DNA from: an uncultured Oscillospiraceae bacterium
Lineage (GTDB): Bacteria; Bacillota; Clostridia; Oscillospirales; Oscillospiraceae
Length of the DNA stretch: 5,901 bases
Reading direction: 5' to 3'
NCBI GenBank assembly: GCA_949093475.1
Contig: CARXAY010000088.1
Coordinates: 1 to 5,901, forward strand
The notes under the pieces are model-generated. The model did no database searches, was not told the DNA's origin, and saw only the letters and a program-made list of their open reading frames with translations. This document shows, piece by piece, positions 1 through 5,677 of the stretch. The position numbers and the translations under genes were made by a program. The first letter of the stretch is position 1, and each line of letters begins with the position of its first letter.

Positions 1-1865
1 AGGGCCAGCAGCTTTTGTCCGGGAGCTTTGTAGCGTCGGGCCGCTGCGTCGCCCGGGTGGAGCATGTGGGCGCGGAGAACTACGCCGCCCGGGTCACCGC
101 CGGGGGAAAGGCGTGGAAGCGGCCGGAGTCGGAGATCATGGCCACCATCGACCGCATTATCCGGGTGATGGCGGCGGTGATCTTGCCTGTGGGCGTTGCC
201 CTCTTTGTCAAGCAGTGGTTTTTTGTCCACGCCACCCCCAAGGAGGCGGTGGTGCGGACGGTGGCGGCGCTGGTGGGGATGATCCCGGAGGGGCTGATCC
301 TGCTCACCAGCGTGGTGCTGGCGGTGGGGGTGGTGCGTCTGGCGGCCCGGGGCGCGCTGTGTCAGGAGCTGGCGTCCATGGAGATGCTGGCCCGGGTAGA
401 CACCCTGTGTCTGGACAAAACGGGGACGCTGACCACGGGAGAGCTGGCGGTGGAGACCCTGACCGCCGCCGGGGAAATGGACGCCCAACGCCTGAAACAC
501 GGGGTTTTGAGCATATTAAACGCCACCGGGGACGAGAATCCCACGGCGGCGGCACTGCGGACGTATTTGGATGGAGAAACGGGAACGGCGGAGGCGGAGG
601 AAAAGACCCTGCGGGGCATCCCCTTCCGCTCCGAGGTTAAGTGGAGCGGCTGCCGCACCCCGGAGGGCGAAAGCTGGGTGCTGGGGGCGGCGGAATATGT
701 GTTTCCGGGCGGCTGGAGCTTGGCGGAGCAGGCGGCGGCCTATGCCGCGCAGGGTCTGCGGGTGCTGTGCGTGGGGGTGTCCGGGGAGGACTTCGGCCCG
801 GAGGACGCCCTGCCCCACGAGCTGCGCCCGGCGGGACTGATCGTTCTTTCCGATACCCTGCGTCCCGGCGCGGAGGAGACGGTGGAGTATTTTAAGGCGC
901 AGGGCGTGGCGCTGAAGCTCATCTCCGGGGACGATCCCCGCACCGTCGCCGCGCTGGCGGCGCGGGTGGGCATCGACGGGGCGGAGCGGTATGTAGACGC
1001 CTCCACCCTGACAACGGAGGAGGCCACCCGCGCGGCGGCGGAGGAGTACACCGTCTTTGGGCGGGTCAGCCCGGAGCAAAAGCTGTGGCTCATCCAGAGC
1101 TTGAAGGCAAACGGCCACATGGTGGCCATGACGGGGGACGGGGTGAACGACGTGCTGGCCCTCAAGGAGAGCCACTGCTCCATCGCCATGGCGGCGGGGA
1201 GCGAGGCCGCCCGCAACGTCAGTCAGGTGGTGCTGATGGACTCCGACTTTTCCGTCATGCCCCGCATTGTGGACGAGGGGCGGCGGGCCATCAACAACCT
1301 GCAGCGCTCCTCCGCCCTGTTTTTGACGAAAACGGGCTTTTCCACCATGATCGCCATTTGCTTTTTGTTCCTTACGGTGGGATATCCCTTTGAGCCGATC
1401 CAGCTGAGCCTCATCAGTACCATGACCATCGGCATCCCCTCGTTCCTGCTGGCCTTAGAGCCGAATTTGGAGCGGGTTCAGGGCCGCTTTCGGGACAACG
1501 TGTTCCGCCGGGCCGCGCCGGGGGCGGTGGCCATGGCCAGCGTGGTGCTGTGGTGCGTGGCGATGCTGAACTGGCATCGGTTTGATGCCGGGCAGCTCTC
1601 TACCCTGTGCGTCCTGCTGGTGGGCTTCGGCGGCTTGGTCAATCTCTATTTTGTGAGCCGGCCCTTAAACCGCTGGCGGCTGGCTCTGCTCGCCGCCATG
1701 ACGGTAGGTTTCTATCTGGAGGCGTGGCTGTTGGCGGACTGGTTCTCGCTGGTGATGCCCAAGGGGGCGATGTGGGCGATCCTCCCCGCCCTCATGGCGT
1801 GGGTCGCCGGGGTGGAGATCCTCCTTCAGCGGCTGTTGGCCAAAAAAGGTAGGGGCGGGTTCTAA
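1..1865 (+). CDS. Cation-translocating P-type ATPase, CtpE-like, 5' end outside window
   Basis: This membrane pump couples ATP hydrolysis, through a phospho-aspartate intermediate, to cation transport across the cytoplasmic membrane. The frame is open from base 3 to the TAA at 1863, about 620 residues. Counting residues from the TTG at 15, the visible parts are: the end of the actuator domain (LLSGSFVASGR, normally just after the TGES loop); a membrane pair with the PEGL motif in M4 at 91-94; the phosphorylation motif DKTGTLT with Asp134; a nucleotide-binding domain with FRSEVKWSG at 204-212; SGDDP at 304-308; the hinge TGDGVND at 373-379; and C-terminal hydrophobic segments from about 435 to 607. 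PEGL and the YPFEPIQLSLISTMTIG segment fit CtpE-like pumps, whose mycobacterial member is linked to calcium, but the ion cannot be read from sequence. Roughly 150-200 N-terminal residues are missing. TTG 15 is not the real start. The last residues, GRGGF, are encoded by a palindromic repeat. Confidence 0.93.
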   Translation, partial: GQQLLSGSFVASGRCVARVEHVGAENYAARVTAGGKAWKRPESEIMATIDRIIRVMAAVILPVGVALFVKQWFFVHATPKEAVVRTVAALVGMIPEGLILLTSVVLAVGVVRLAARGALCQELASMEMLARVDTLCLDKTGTLTTGELAVETLTAAGEMDAQRLKHGVLSILNATGDENPTAAALRTYLDGETGTAEAEEKTLRGIPFRSEVKWSGCRTPEGESWVLGAAEYVFPGGWSLAEQAAAYAAQGLRVLCVGVSGEDFGPEDALPHELRPAGLIVLSDTLRPGAEETVEYFKAQGVALKLISGDDPRTVAALAARVGIDGAERYVDASTLTTEEATRAAAEEYTVFGRVSPEQKLWLIQSLKANGHMVAMTGDGVNDVLALKESHCSIAMAAGSEAARNVSQVVLMDSDFSVMPRIVDEGRRAINNLQRSSALFLTKTGFSTMIAICFLFLTVGYPFEPIQLSLISTMTIGIPSFLLALEPNLERVQGRFRDNVFRRAAPGAVAMASVVLWCVAMLNWHRFDAGQLSTLCVLLVGFGGLVNLYFVSRPLNRWRLALLAAMTVGFYLEAWLLADWFSLVMPKGAMWAILPALMAWVAGVEILLQRLLAKKGRGGF

Positions 1866-1877
1866 ACCCGCCCCTAC
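1842..1877 (-). terminator. Rho-independent terminator for the leftward 135-residue gene
   Basis: Read on the minus strand, the 13-bp GC-rich hairpin (1877 to 1849) is followed by one C and then TTTTTT (1847-1842), the classic intrinsic terminator form. It lies about 60 bp past the stop of the minus-strand gene and inside the 3' end of the convergent ATPase frame. On the + strand the hairpin is followed by GGACTGATCTTTGC, a poor U-tract, so it should terminate ATPase transcripts less well. Confidence 0.75.
1849..1877. repeat. Perfect palindrome containing the ATPase stop codon
   Basis: GTAGGGGCGGGTT (1849-1861) and AACCCGCCCCTAC (1865-1877) are perfect 13-bp inverted arms around a 3-nt loop, CTA. 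The TAA stop of the ATPase (1863-1865) spans the loop and the first base of the right arm. I recall GTAGGGGCGGG palindromes as dispersed repeats in GC-rich gut Clostridia, often producing spurious ORFs with VGAGLEPAP. A translation of that form does occur here on the minus strand. The dispersed nature cannot be shown from one copy. Confidence 0.7.
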
Positions 1878-1937
1878 GGACTGATCTTTGCTTCCTTGCG
1901 TATCGCAACACGGCAAGGCAGAGGAATTGCCCCTGTT

Positions 1938-2345
1938 TTACGATGGGAGCGGAACAAAATAGGGCATTGAAATGTCGAGGCGAAACAACTCCGACGGGGT
2001 GGAGGTAATTTGGATATTTTGGGAAATCAAACTCAATGCCGCGAGTGTTTCCATAAATTCATGATGACGAAATTCGATGTAGGCACATTCCAACACAATG
2101 GTGGCTTCATAAGTTTCAAAGTCCACCGCTGCTTTTATACGTCCCGAAAATTCCTTTGCTATTGCATCGCAAGCCTTGACTGCTTTATCAAAGCGGGCTG
2201 CGGCAAGCGGATTTACTATGTGCGGCAAGCGTTGCAGGGCCTCTGCCCGGTGAATGAGTTCCTCCCAATCCTCTTGCGCTAATTCCGGCTCGTTTAGCAG
2301 ACCGTCCGTGTAGTCTTTGGTAAAAACCTTTTTCTTTTGCCCCAT
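1938..2345 (-). CDS. Uncharacterised 135-residue protein divergent from an XRE regulator
   Basis: I do not recognise this protein. It begins MGQKKKVFTKDYTDG, has a largely helical, charged middle (about residues 20-75) and a more hydrophobic, strand-like end finishing in PYFVPLPS. No signal peptide, membrane segment or catalytic motif is visible, so it is probably cytoplasmic. The start was chosen at ATG 2345-2343: an AAGGGGG Shine-Dalgarno lies 11 nt upstream of it, but only 2 nt upstream of the alternative GTG at 2354, which would add three residues. A promoter (TTGATA-N17-TATAAC) precedes it and a terminator hairpin follows. Its base composition is clearly lower in GC than the flanking genes, as is that of the divergent regulator, which suggests the pair was acquired together. 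A phage- or plasmid-derived accessory role is possible but unproven. Confidence 0.75.
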   Translation of the reverse strand: MGQKKKVFTKDYTDGLLNEPELAQEDWEELIHRAEALQRLPHIVNPLAAARFDKAVKACDAIAKEFSGRIKAAVDFETYEATIVLECAYIEFRHHEFMETLAALSLISQNIQITSTPSELFRLDISMPYFVPLPS

Positions 2346-2380
2346 TTCAGTCACGCCCCCCTTGAACCTATCTTCCTTTC

Positions 2381-2409
2381 GTTATAGGTCAAAATCACCC
2401 TAATATCAA
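2381..2409 (-). promoter_or_regulatory. Sigma-A-type promoter for the 135-residue gene
   Basis: On the minus strand, TTGATA (2409-2404) and TATAAC (2386-2381) are separated by exactly 17 bp. Each matches the consensus hexamer at five of six positions. The predicted start of transcription is near 2374, giving a leader of about 30 nt that includes the AAGGGGG ribosome binding site. Confidence 0.65.
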
Positions 2410-2420
2410 TAGGTCAAATT
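2384..2420. repeat. Direct repeats ATAGGTCAAA, likely operator boxes
   Basis: ATAGGTCAAA occurs at 2384-2393 and 2409-2418, 25 bp apart. The first box overlaps the -10 region of the leftward promoter and the second touches its -35. A degenerate inverted copy, TTGAACCTAT, lies at 2362-2371, giving ACCTAT-N12-ATAGGT as an inverted pair. Placement over the promoter suggests a binding site for a repressor, most simply the XRE protein encoded next door. This is inference. Confidence 0.5.
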
Positions 2421-2428
2421 GCCATAAT
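2420..2428 (+). promoter_or_regulatory. Possible extended -10 promoter for the XRE gene
   Basis: TG-C-CATAAT matches the extended -10 form TGN-TATAAT with one mismatch. No convincing -35 lies 16-18 bp upstream. Transcription would start near 2435, leaving a leader of only about 11 nt that begins at the Shine-Dalgarno. A weaker alternative -10 is TAATAT at 2401-2406. Confidence is low. Confidence 0.3.
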
Positions 2429-2449
2429 TATTTGGGGTGATAATTATGG
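2422..2449. promoter_or_regulatory. Palindrome enclosing the XRE ribosome binding site
   Basis: CCATAATTAT (2422-2431) and ATAATTATGG (2440-2449) are perfect 10-bp inverted arms with an 8-nt centre, TTGGGGTG, that holds most of the Shine-Dalgarno GGGGTGA (2434-2440). The ATG (2446-2448) is in the right arm. Each arm contains the self-complementary octamer ATAATTAT. It could be a DNA operator for autorepression or an RNA hairpin that shows the ribosome site in its loop and holds the start codon in its stem. Confidence 0.6.
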
Positions 2450-2664
2450 AGCGTTTGCGTGAGCTTCGCAGGGCCAAGGGCTTTTCTCAAATCAAAATGC
2501 AAATGCTCACCGGGATTGACCAAAGCGACTATTCCAAAATTGAATGTGGCAAGCGTCAGCTTTCTTTTGAACAATGCAAGCGTGTCGCGCTGGCTTTGGA
2601 TACCAGCATGGATTATCTGGCCGGGTTGACCGATGACCCTAACCCCTATCCGAGGGCAAAATAG
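2446..2664 (+). CDS. Small XRE/Cro-type helix-turn-helix regulator
   Basis: A 72-residue DNA-binding protein made of a single Cro/C1-type helix-turn-helix domain. It starts MERLRELRRAKGFSQ, the usual first helix of this family. Helix 2 is about residues 14-24 (SQIKMQMLTGI) and the recognition helix about 25-37 (DQSDYSKIECGKR), followed by the usual ALALDTSMDYLAGLTDD tail helix. No effector or dimerisation domain is attached. ATG 2446 is preferred over GTG 2437 because GGGGTGA at 2434-2440 sits 5 nt before it, while the GTG lies within that ribosome site. It is divergent from the 135-residue gene, and the shared 100-bp region is full of repeats, so it probably represses itself, its neighbour or both. 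A terminator follows directly. Confidence 0.9.
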   Translation: MERLRELRRAKGFSQIKMQMLTGIDQSDYSKIECGKRQLSFEQCKRVALALDTSMDYLAGLTDDPNPYPRAK

Positions 2665-2665
2665 A

Positions 2666-2696
2666 AGGGACGGCTCATTTGAGCCGTCCCTATTTT
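2666..2696 (+). terminator. Bidirectional terminator between the XRE gene and thyA
   Basis: AGGGACGGCTC (2666-2676) pairs with GAGCCGTCCCT (2681-2691) around ATTT, and TATTTTG follows on the + strand. It begins 2 nt after the XRE stop. On the minus strand the same stem is followed by TCTATTTTG, 15 bp past the thyA stop, so one hairpin can serve both convergent genes. Confidence 0.85.
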
Positions 2697-2705
2697 GTGG
2701 CTGCG

Positions 2706-3536
2706 TTACACCGCCACTTCGATGGGGGTGGTCAGGTCGTGAGACTGGTAGCCTTCCACGGTGAAGCTCCCCTTGGTAAAGGCGTAGAAGTCGGTGACGG
2801 AGGGGTCAAGGGTCACCTTGGGGGCGGGGTAGGGCTTGCGCTGCAAAAGCTCCTCCACGATGGGCACATGGCGGTCGTAGATGTGGCAGTCGGCGATGAC
2901 GTGAACCAGCTCCCCCGCCTCCAGACCGGAGACCTGCGCGAACATCATCAGCAGCGCGGCGTACTGCATCACGTTCCAGCCGTTGGCGGTGAGCATATCC
3001 TGACTGCGCTGGTTCAAAATGCCGTTAAGGGTATGGCCGGAGACGTTGAAGGTCATGGAGTAGGCGCAGGGCTGGAGGTTCATGTCCTTCAGATCGTGGT
3101 GGTTGAAAATGTTGGTGACCATACGGCGGGAGGAGGGATTCTCCCGCAGGGTCTTTAAGATCCAGTCCACCTGATCCATCTTCCCCTCGGGGAAGTCGTA
3201 CTTTACCCCGAGCTGGTAGCCGTAGGCCTTGCCGATCGAGCCGCTCTCGTCCGCCCAAGCGTCCCATACATGACTGGAGAGGTCGGCGATGTTGTTGGAC
3301 TTTCGTTGCCAGATCCACAAAAGCTCGTCAATGGCGCTTTTCAAATACTGCTTGCGGACGGTGAGGATGGGAAATTCCTCCCGCAGGTCGTAGCGGTTCA
3401 CGATGCCGAAGGCCTTCACCGTGTGGGCGGGCGTGCCGTCCAGCCAGCGGGGGCGGACGGGAAGATCGGTGTCCCAAACGCCGTGGTCGAGGATATCCCG
3501 GCAGTTTTGAAGAAACAGTTCGTCGGCGCGGCTCAT
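2706..3536 (-). CDS. thyA: Thymidylate synthase ThyA
   Basis: Makes dTMP from dUMP with methylene-tetrahydrofolate as carbon donor and reductant, in the cytoplasm. The protein is 276 residues, near the usual 264-280. Visible family features: FPILTVRKQYLKSAIDELLWIW (55-76), a SRR phosphate-binding motif at 136-138, the catalytic Cys157 in QPCAYSMTF, QRSQD at 176-180, NGWN at 185-188, HIYDRH at 218-223 and the C-terminal IEVAV. The usual PCH around the nucleophile is PCA here; I believe other Firmicute and phage ThyA share this. The start is ATG 3536-3534 because AAGGAGG (3550-3544) lies 7 nt upstream. An upstream in-frame ATG at 3620 would add 28 non-conserved residues and lies before the promoter, so it is rejected. 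The gene has its own promoter and terminator. No dihydrofolate reductase gene is in the window. Confidence 0.97.
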   Translation of the reverse strand: MSRADELFLQNCRDILDHGVWDTDLPVRPRWLDGTPAHTVKAFGIVNRYDLREEFPILTVRKQYLKSAIDELLWIWQRKSNNIADLSSHVWDAWADESGSIGKAYGYQLGVKYDFPEGKMDQVDWILKTLRENPSSRRMVTNIFNHHDLKDMNLQPCAYSMTFNVSGHTLNGILNQRSQDMLTANGWNVMQYAALLMMFAQVSGLEAGELVHVIADCHIYDRHVPIVEELLQRKPYPAPKVTLDPSVTDFYAFTKGSFTVEGYQSHDLTTPIEVAV

Positions 3537-3543
3537 GGCGTGC

Positions 3544-3550
3544 CCTCCTT
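3544..3550 (-). promoter_or_regulatory. thyA ribosome binding site
   Basis: A perfect AAGGAGG on the minus strand, 7 nt before the ATG at 3536. It decides the start in favour of the 276-residue form over a longer open frame beginning at 3620. Confidence 0.9.
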
Positions 3551-3566
3551 GTGGAGAATTTTGTCT

Positions 3567-3595
3567 ATCATACCATGCCGACAGGGAAAAAACAA
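3567..3595 (-). promoter_or_regulatory. thyA promoter with extended -10
   Basis: On the minus strand TATGAT (3572-3567) is preceded by TG-G, giving an extended -10, with TTGTTT (3595-3590) 17 bp upstream as a weak -35. Predicted transcription start is near 3560, leaving a leader of about 24 nt. It lies after the htpG terminator, so thyA can be transcribed independently. Confidence 0.6.
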
Positions 3596-3602
3596 GGGGA
3601 GC

Positions 3603-3634
3603 AAAAGGCGGCGGTCTCACATGAGACCGCCGCC
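3603..3634 (-). terminator. Rho-independent terminator of htpG
   Basis: GGCGGCGGTCTCA and TGAGACCGCCGCC (plus-strand 3607-3619 and 3622-3634) form a perfect 13-bp stem. On the minus strand it is followed by TTTT (3606-3603). It begins 8 bp beyond the htpG stop codon and separates htpG from thyA. Confidence 0.85.
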
Positions 3635-3642
3635 TGTTCCAT

Positions 3643-5550
3643 TTACTCCATCAACGAACACACCAGCTCGGTGTATTCCGCCACGTTGTCCAGCTCCAGC
3701 CCGGCGGCGAGGCAGGCCTGCGCGTGGAGGAGCTTGACGTACTTGGCGGCCTTGTCCTTGTCCGCGTCCAGCGCGGCCTGCAGGGCCTGCACGGCGGGGT
3801 GGTCGGGGTTCAGCTCCAAGACCCGCCCGGCCTTCATGGGGGCTTGGCCCTCCACCTTTTCAAAATACCGCTCCATCTCGAAGGACATGGGCCCGTCGGT
3901 GGTCATGCACACGGGGGCGGACTTCAAAATGCGGGAGATGCGGGCCTCTTGGATGGCGTCGCCCAAGGTCTCCTTGCAGAAGTCCAGAAGGGGCTTGGCC
4001 TCCTCGCTGCGCTGCTTGGCCTCCTCCTTCTGAGCGTCGGTCTCAGGCAGGGCGTCGGGGTCGGAGACCGACTTGAACGCCTTGCCGTCGTAGTCGTTCA
4101 GGGTCTGGACGGCAAACTCGTCGATGTCCTCGGTGAGGTAGAGTACCTCGAAGCCCGCGTCCAAAATGCGCTCGGTCTGGGGCAGGGCGGCGGCCTTTTC
4201 CTTGCTCTCTCCCCGGACGTAGTAGATGAACTGCTGGCTCTCCGGCATCCGGTCCCGGTACTCCCGGAGGGTGGACATCCCCTCCGCCTTGGACGACCAG
4301 AACAGCAGCAGGTCGCGCAAAAGCTCCTTGTGGGCGCCGAAGTCGCCCACCACGCCGTACTTCAGCTGGGGCCCAAAGGCCTTCCAGAAGGTGAGGTACT
4401 TCTCCCGGTCGTCCTTCAGGAGCTTTTCCAGCTCCGCCTTGATCTTCTTTTCCAGATTGGCGGCGATGGCGGTGAGCTGGCGATCCTGCTGGAGGATCTC
4501 ACGGGAGATGTTGAGGGAGAGGTCGGGGGAGTCCACCACCCCGCGGACGAAGCGGAAGTGCTCGGGGAGCAGCTCGCCGCACTTGTCCATGATGAGCACC
4601 CCGGAGGAGTAGAGCTGCAGGCCCTTTTCAAAGTCCCGGGTGAAGTAGTCGTAGGGGGCTTGGGCGGGGATGTAGAGCAGGGCCTTGTAGCTCACCGCCC
4701 CCTCCACGGACAGGTGGGTGACGGCCAGAGGCGGCTGCCAGTCGCCGAACTTCTCCTGATAAAATTGGTCGTATTCCTCCCGCTTCACGTCCTTTTTCGG
4801 ACGGTTCCACAGGGGCTGCATGGAGTTCAGGGTCTCCCATTCCTTGTGGGTCTCGTATTCCGGCTTGTAGTCCTCCGGCTTGGGGTCGGGGGCGGGTTTT
4901 TCGTGGGTATGCTCCAGCTCCATGCGAATGGGATAGCGGATGTAGTCGGAGTGCTTCTTCACCAGACCCATCAGAACGTGGGGATCAAGATAGCGGTCGT
5001 AATCCTCCCCGTCGGCGTTTTCCTTGAGCTTCAGGATCACGTCCGTGCCCGGCGCGTCCCGCTGGGCGTCGTCCACGGTGTACCCGTCCGCCCCCTTGGA
5101 GTGCCAGCGGTGGGCTTGATCCTCGCCGTAGGCCCGGGAGATGACGGTGACCTCGTCGGCCACCATGAAGGCGGAATAGAACCCCACGCCAAACTGGCCG
5201 ATGATGTCCACGTCCTTGGCCTCTCCCTTGTCCAGCGCCTGCTTGAACTGCAGAGAGCCGCTCTTGGCGATGGTGCCCAGATTCTTTTCCAGCTCCTCGG
5301 CGGTCATGCCCATGCCGTTGTCCGAGATGGTGAGGGTACGGCTTTGCTTGTCGGGAACGAGGGTGATCTGGAAGTCGCCGCGGCTGAGGCCCACCTTCTC
5401 GTCGGTGAGGGCGAGGTAGGCCAGCTTGTCCACCGCGTCGCTGGCGTTGGAGATCAGCTCCCGCAGGAAGATGTCCTTGTGGGTGTAGATGGAGTTGACC
5501 ATCAGATCCAAAAGACGCTTGGATTCCGTTTTGAATTGCTTCTTTGCCAT
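3643..5550 (-). CDS. htpG: Molecular chaperone HtpG (bacterial Hsp90)
   Basis: ATP-dependent homodimeric chaperone of the cytoplasm that remodels client proteins, usually with DnaK. The protein is 635 residues, a full-length bacterial HtpG. The N-terminal GHKL ATPase domain (about 1-210) shows FLRELISNASDA with catalytic Glu31 and Mg-binding Asn35, SDNGMGM with Asp77, the lid sequence GTIAKSGS (92-99) and GQFGVGFYSAFMVAD (118-132). The middle domain (about 225-490) contains LSLNISREILQQD (344-356), with Arg350 in the position that contacts ATP phosphate. The C-terminal dimerisation domain (about 515-635) ends SLME, with no MEEVD tail, as expected in bacteria. The start is ATG 5550-5548 with AAAGGAAG 10 nt upstream. 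An in-frame ATG at 5592 would add 14 residues atypical of the family. Expression is probably HrcA-controlled through the CIRCE element in its leader. Confidence 0.97.
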   Translation of the reverse strand: MAKKQFKTESKRLLDLMVNSIYTHKDIFLRELISNASDAVDKLAYLALTDEKVGLSRGDFQITLVPDKQSRTLTISDNGMGMTAEELEKNLGTIAKSGSLQFKQALDKGEAKDVDIIGQFGVGFYSAFMVADEVTVISRAYGEDQAHRWHSKGADGYTVDDAQRDAPGTDVILKLKENADGEDYDRYLDPHVLMGLVKKHSDYIRYPIRMELEHTHEKPAPDPKPEDYKPEYETHKEWETLNSMQPLWNRPKKDVKREEYDQFYQEKFGDWQPPLAVTHLSVEGAVSYKALLYIPAQAPYDYFTRDFEKGLQLYSSGVLIMDKCGELLPEHFRFVRGVVDSPDLSLNISREILQQDRQLTAIAANLEKKIKAELEKLLKDDREKYLTFWKAFGPQLKYGVVGDFGAHKELLRDLLLFWSSKAEGMSTLREYRDRMPESQQFIYYVRGESKEKAAALPQTERILDAGFEVLYLTEDIDEFAVQTLNDYDGKAFKSVSDPDALPETDAQKEEAKQRSEEAKPLLDFCKETLGDAIQEARISRILKSAPVCMTTDGPMSFEMERYFEKVEGQAPMKAGRVLELNPDHPAVQALQAALDADKDKAAKYVKLLHAQACLAAGLELDNVAEYTELVCSLME

Positions 5551-5599
5551 AGTCGATCCGCTTCCTTTATCTTCAATTTTTTTGAAAAACAAATACGGG

Positions 5600-5626
5600 T
5601 TAGCACTCGCTTACGTTGAGTGCTAA
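5600..5626 (-). promoter_or_regulatory. CIRCE element, HrcA operator
   Basis: TTAGCACTC-N9-GAGTGCTAA is present without any mismatch to the CIRCE consensus. The arms extend to 12 bp with flanking GGG/CCC (5597-5629). It lies 50 bp before the htpG ATG and begins at the predicted transcription start, the typical position for HrcA repression of chaperone genes, so htpG should be derepressed on heat or protein-folding stress. Confidence 0.96.
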
Positions 5627-5631
5627 CCCAT

Positions 5632-5660
5632 ATGATACCCCATCCTTTTCCAAAAAGCAA
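5632..5660 (-). promoter_or_regulatory. htpG vegetative promoter
   Basis: On the minus strand TTGCTT (5660-5655) and TATCAT (5637-5632) are 17 bp apart. The -10 matches five of six consensus bases; the -35 keeps only TTG. Predicted start of transcription is near 5625, just inside the CIRCE element, so bound HrcA would block initiation or promoter clearance. Confidence 0.65.
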
Positions 5661-5677
5661 GGGTGTTCACAAAAAGT

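Noticed and set aside
113..1393. Several overlapping frames on both strands within the ATPase gene
   Set aside because: They are Gly/Arg/Pro-rich shadow frames of the ATPase, which carries every expected P-type ATPase motif in its own frame.
1894..1918. CCTTGC...GCAAGG and TTGCG-TAT-CGCAA inverted repeats just after the ATPase
   Set aside because: The arms are short (5-6 bp), mutually exclusive and not followed by a T-tract on either strand. They could be part of the adjacent repeat but do not stand as a separate feature.
2010..2282. A 90-codon + strand frame antisense to the 135-residue gene
   Set aside because: The opposing minus-strand gene has promoter, ribosome binding site and terminator; this frame has none of these.
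3537..3620. A 28-residue N-terminal extension of ThyA starting at 3620
   Set aside because: It would overlap the htpG terminator and begin upstream of the thyA promoter. The perfect AAGGAGG before 3536 marks the real start.
5551..5592. A 14-residue N-terminal extension of HtpG starting at 5592
   Set aside because: HtpG proteins normally start close to the KKQFKTE block, and a ribosome binding site precedes ATG 5550.
3724..5619. A 631-codon open frame on the + strand antisense to htpG
   Set aside because: It is a mirror of the htpG codon pattern in a GC-rich gene. Its translation is low-complexity, rich in Gly, Leu and Val, lacks domain motifs and has no ribosome binding site.
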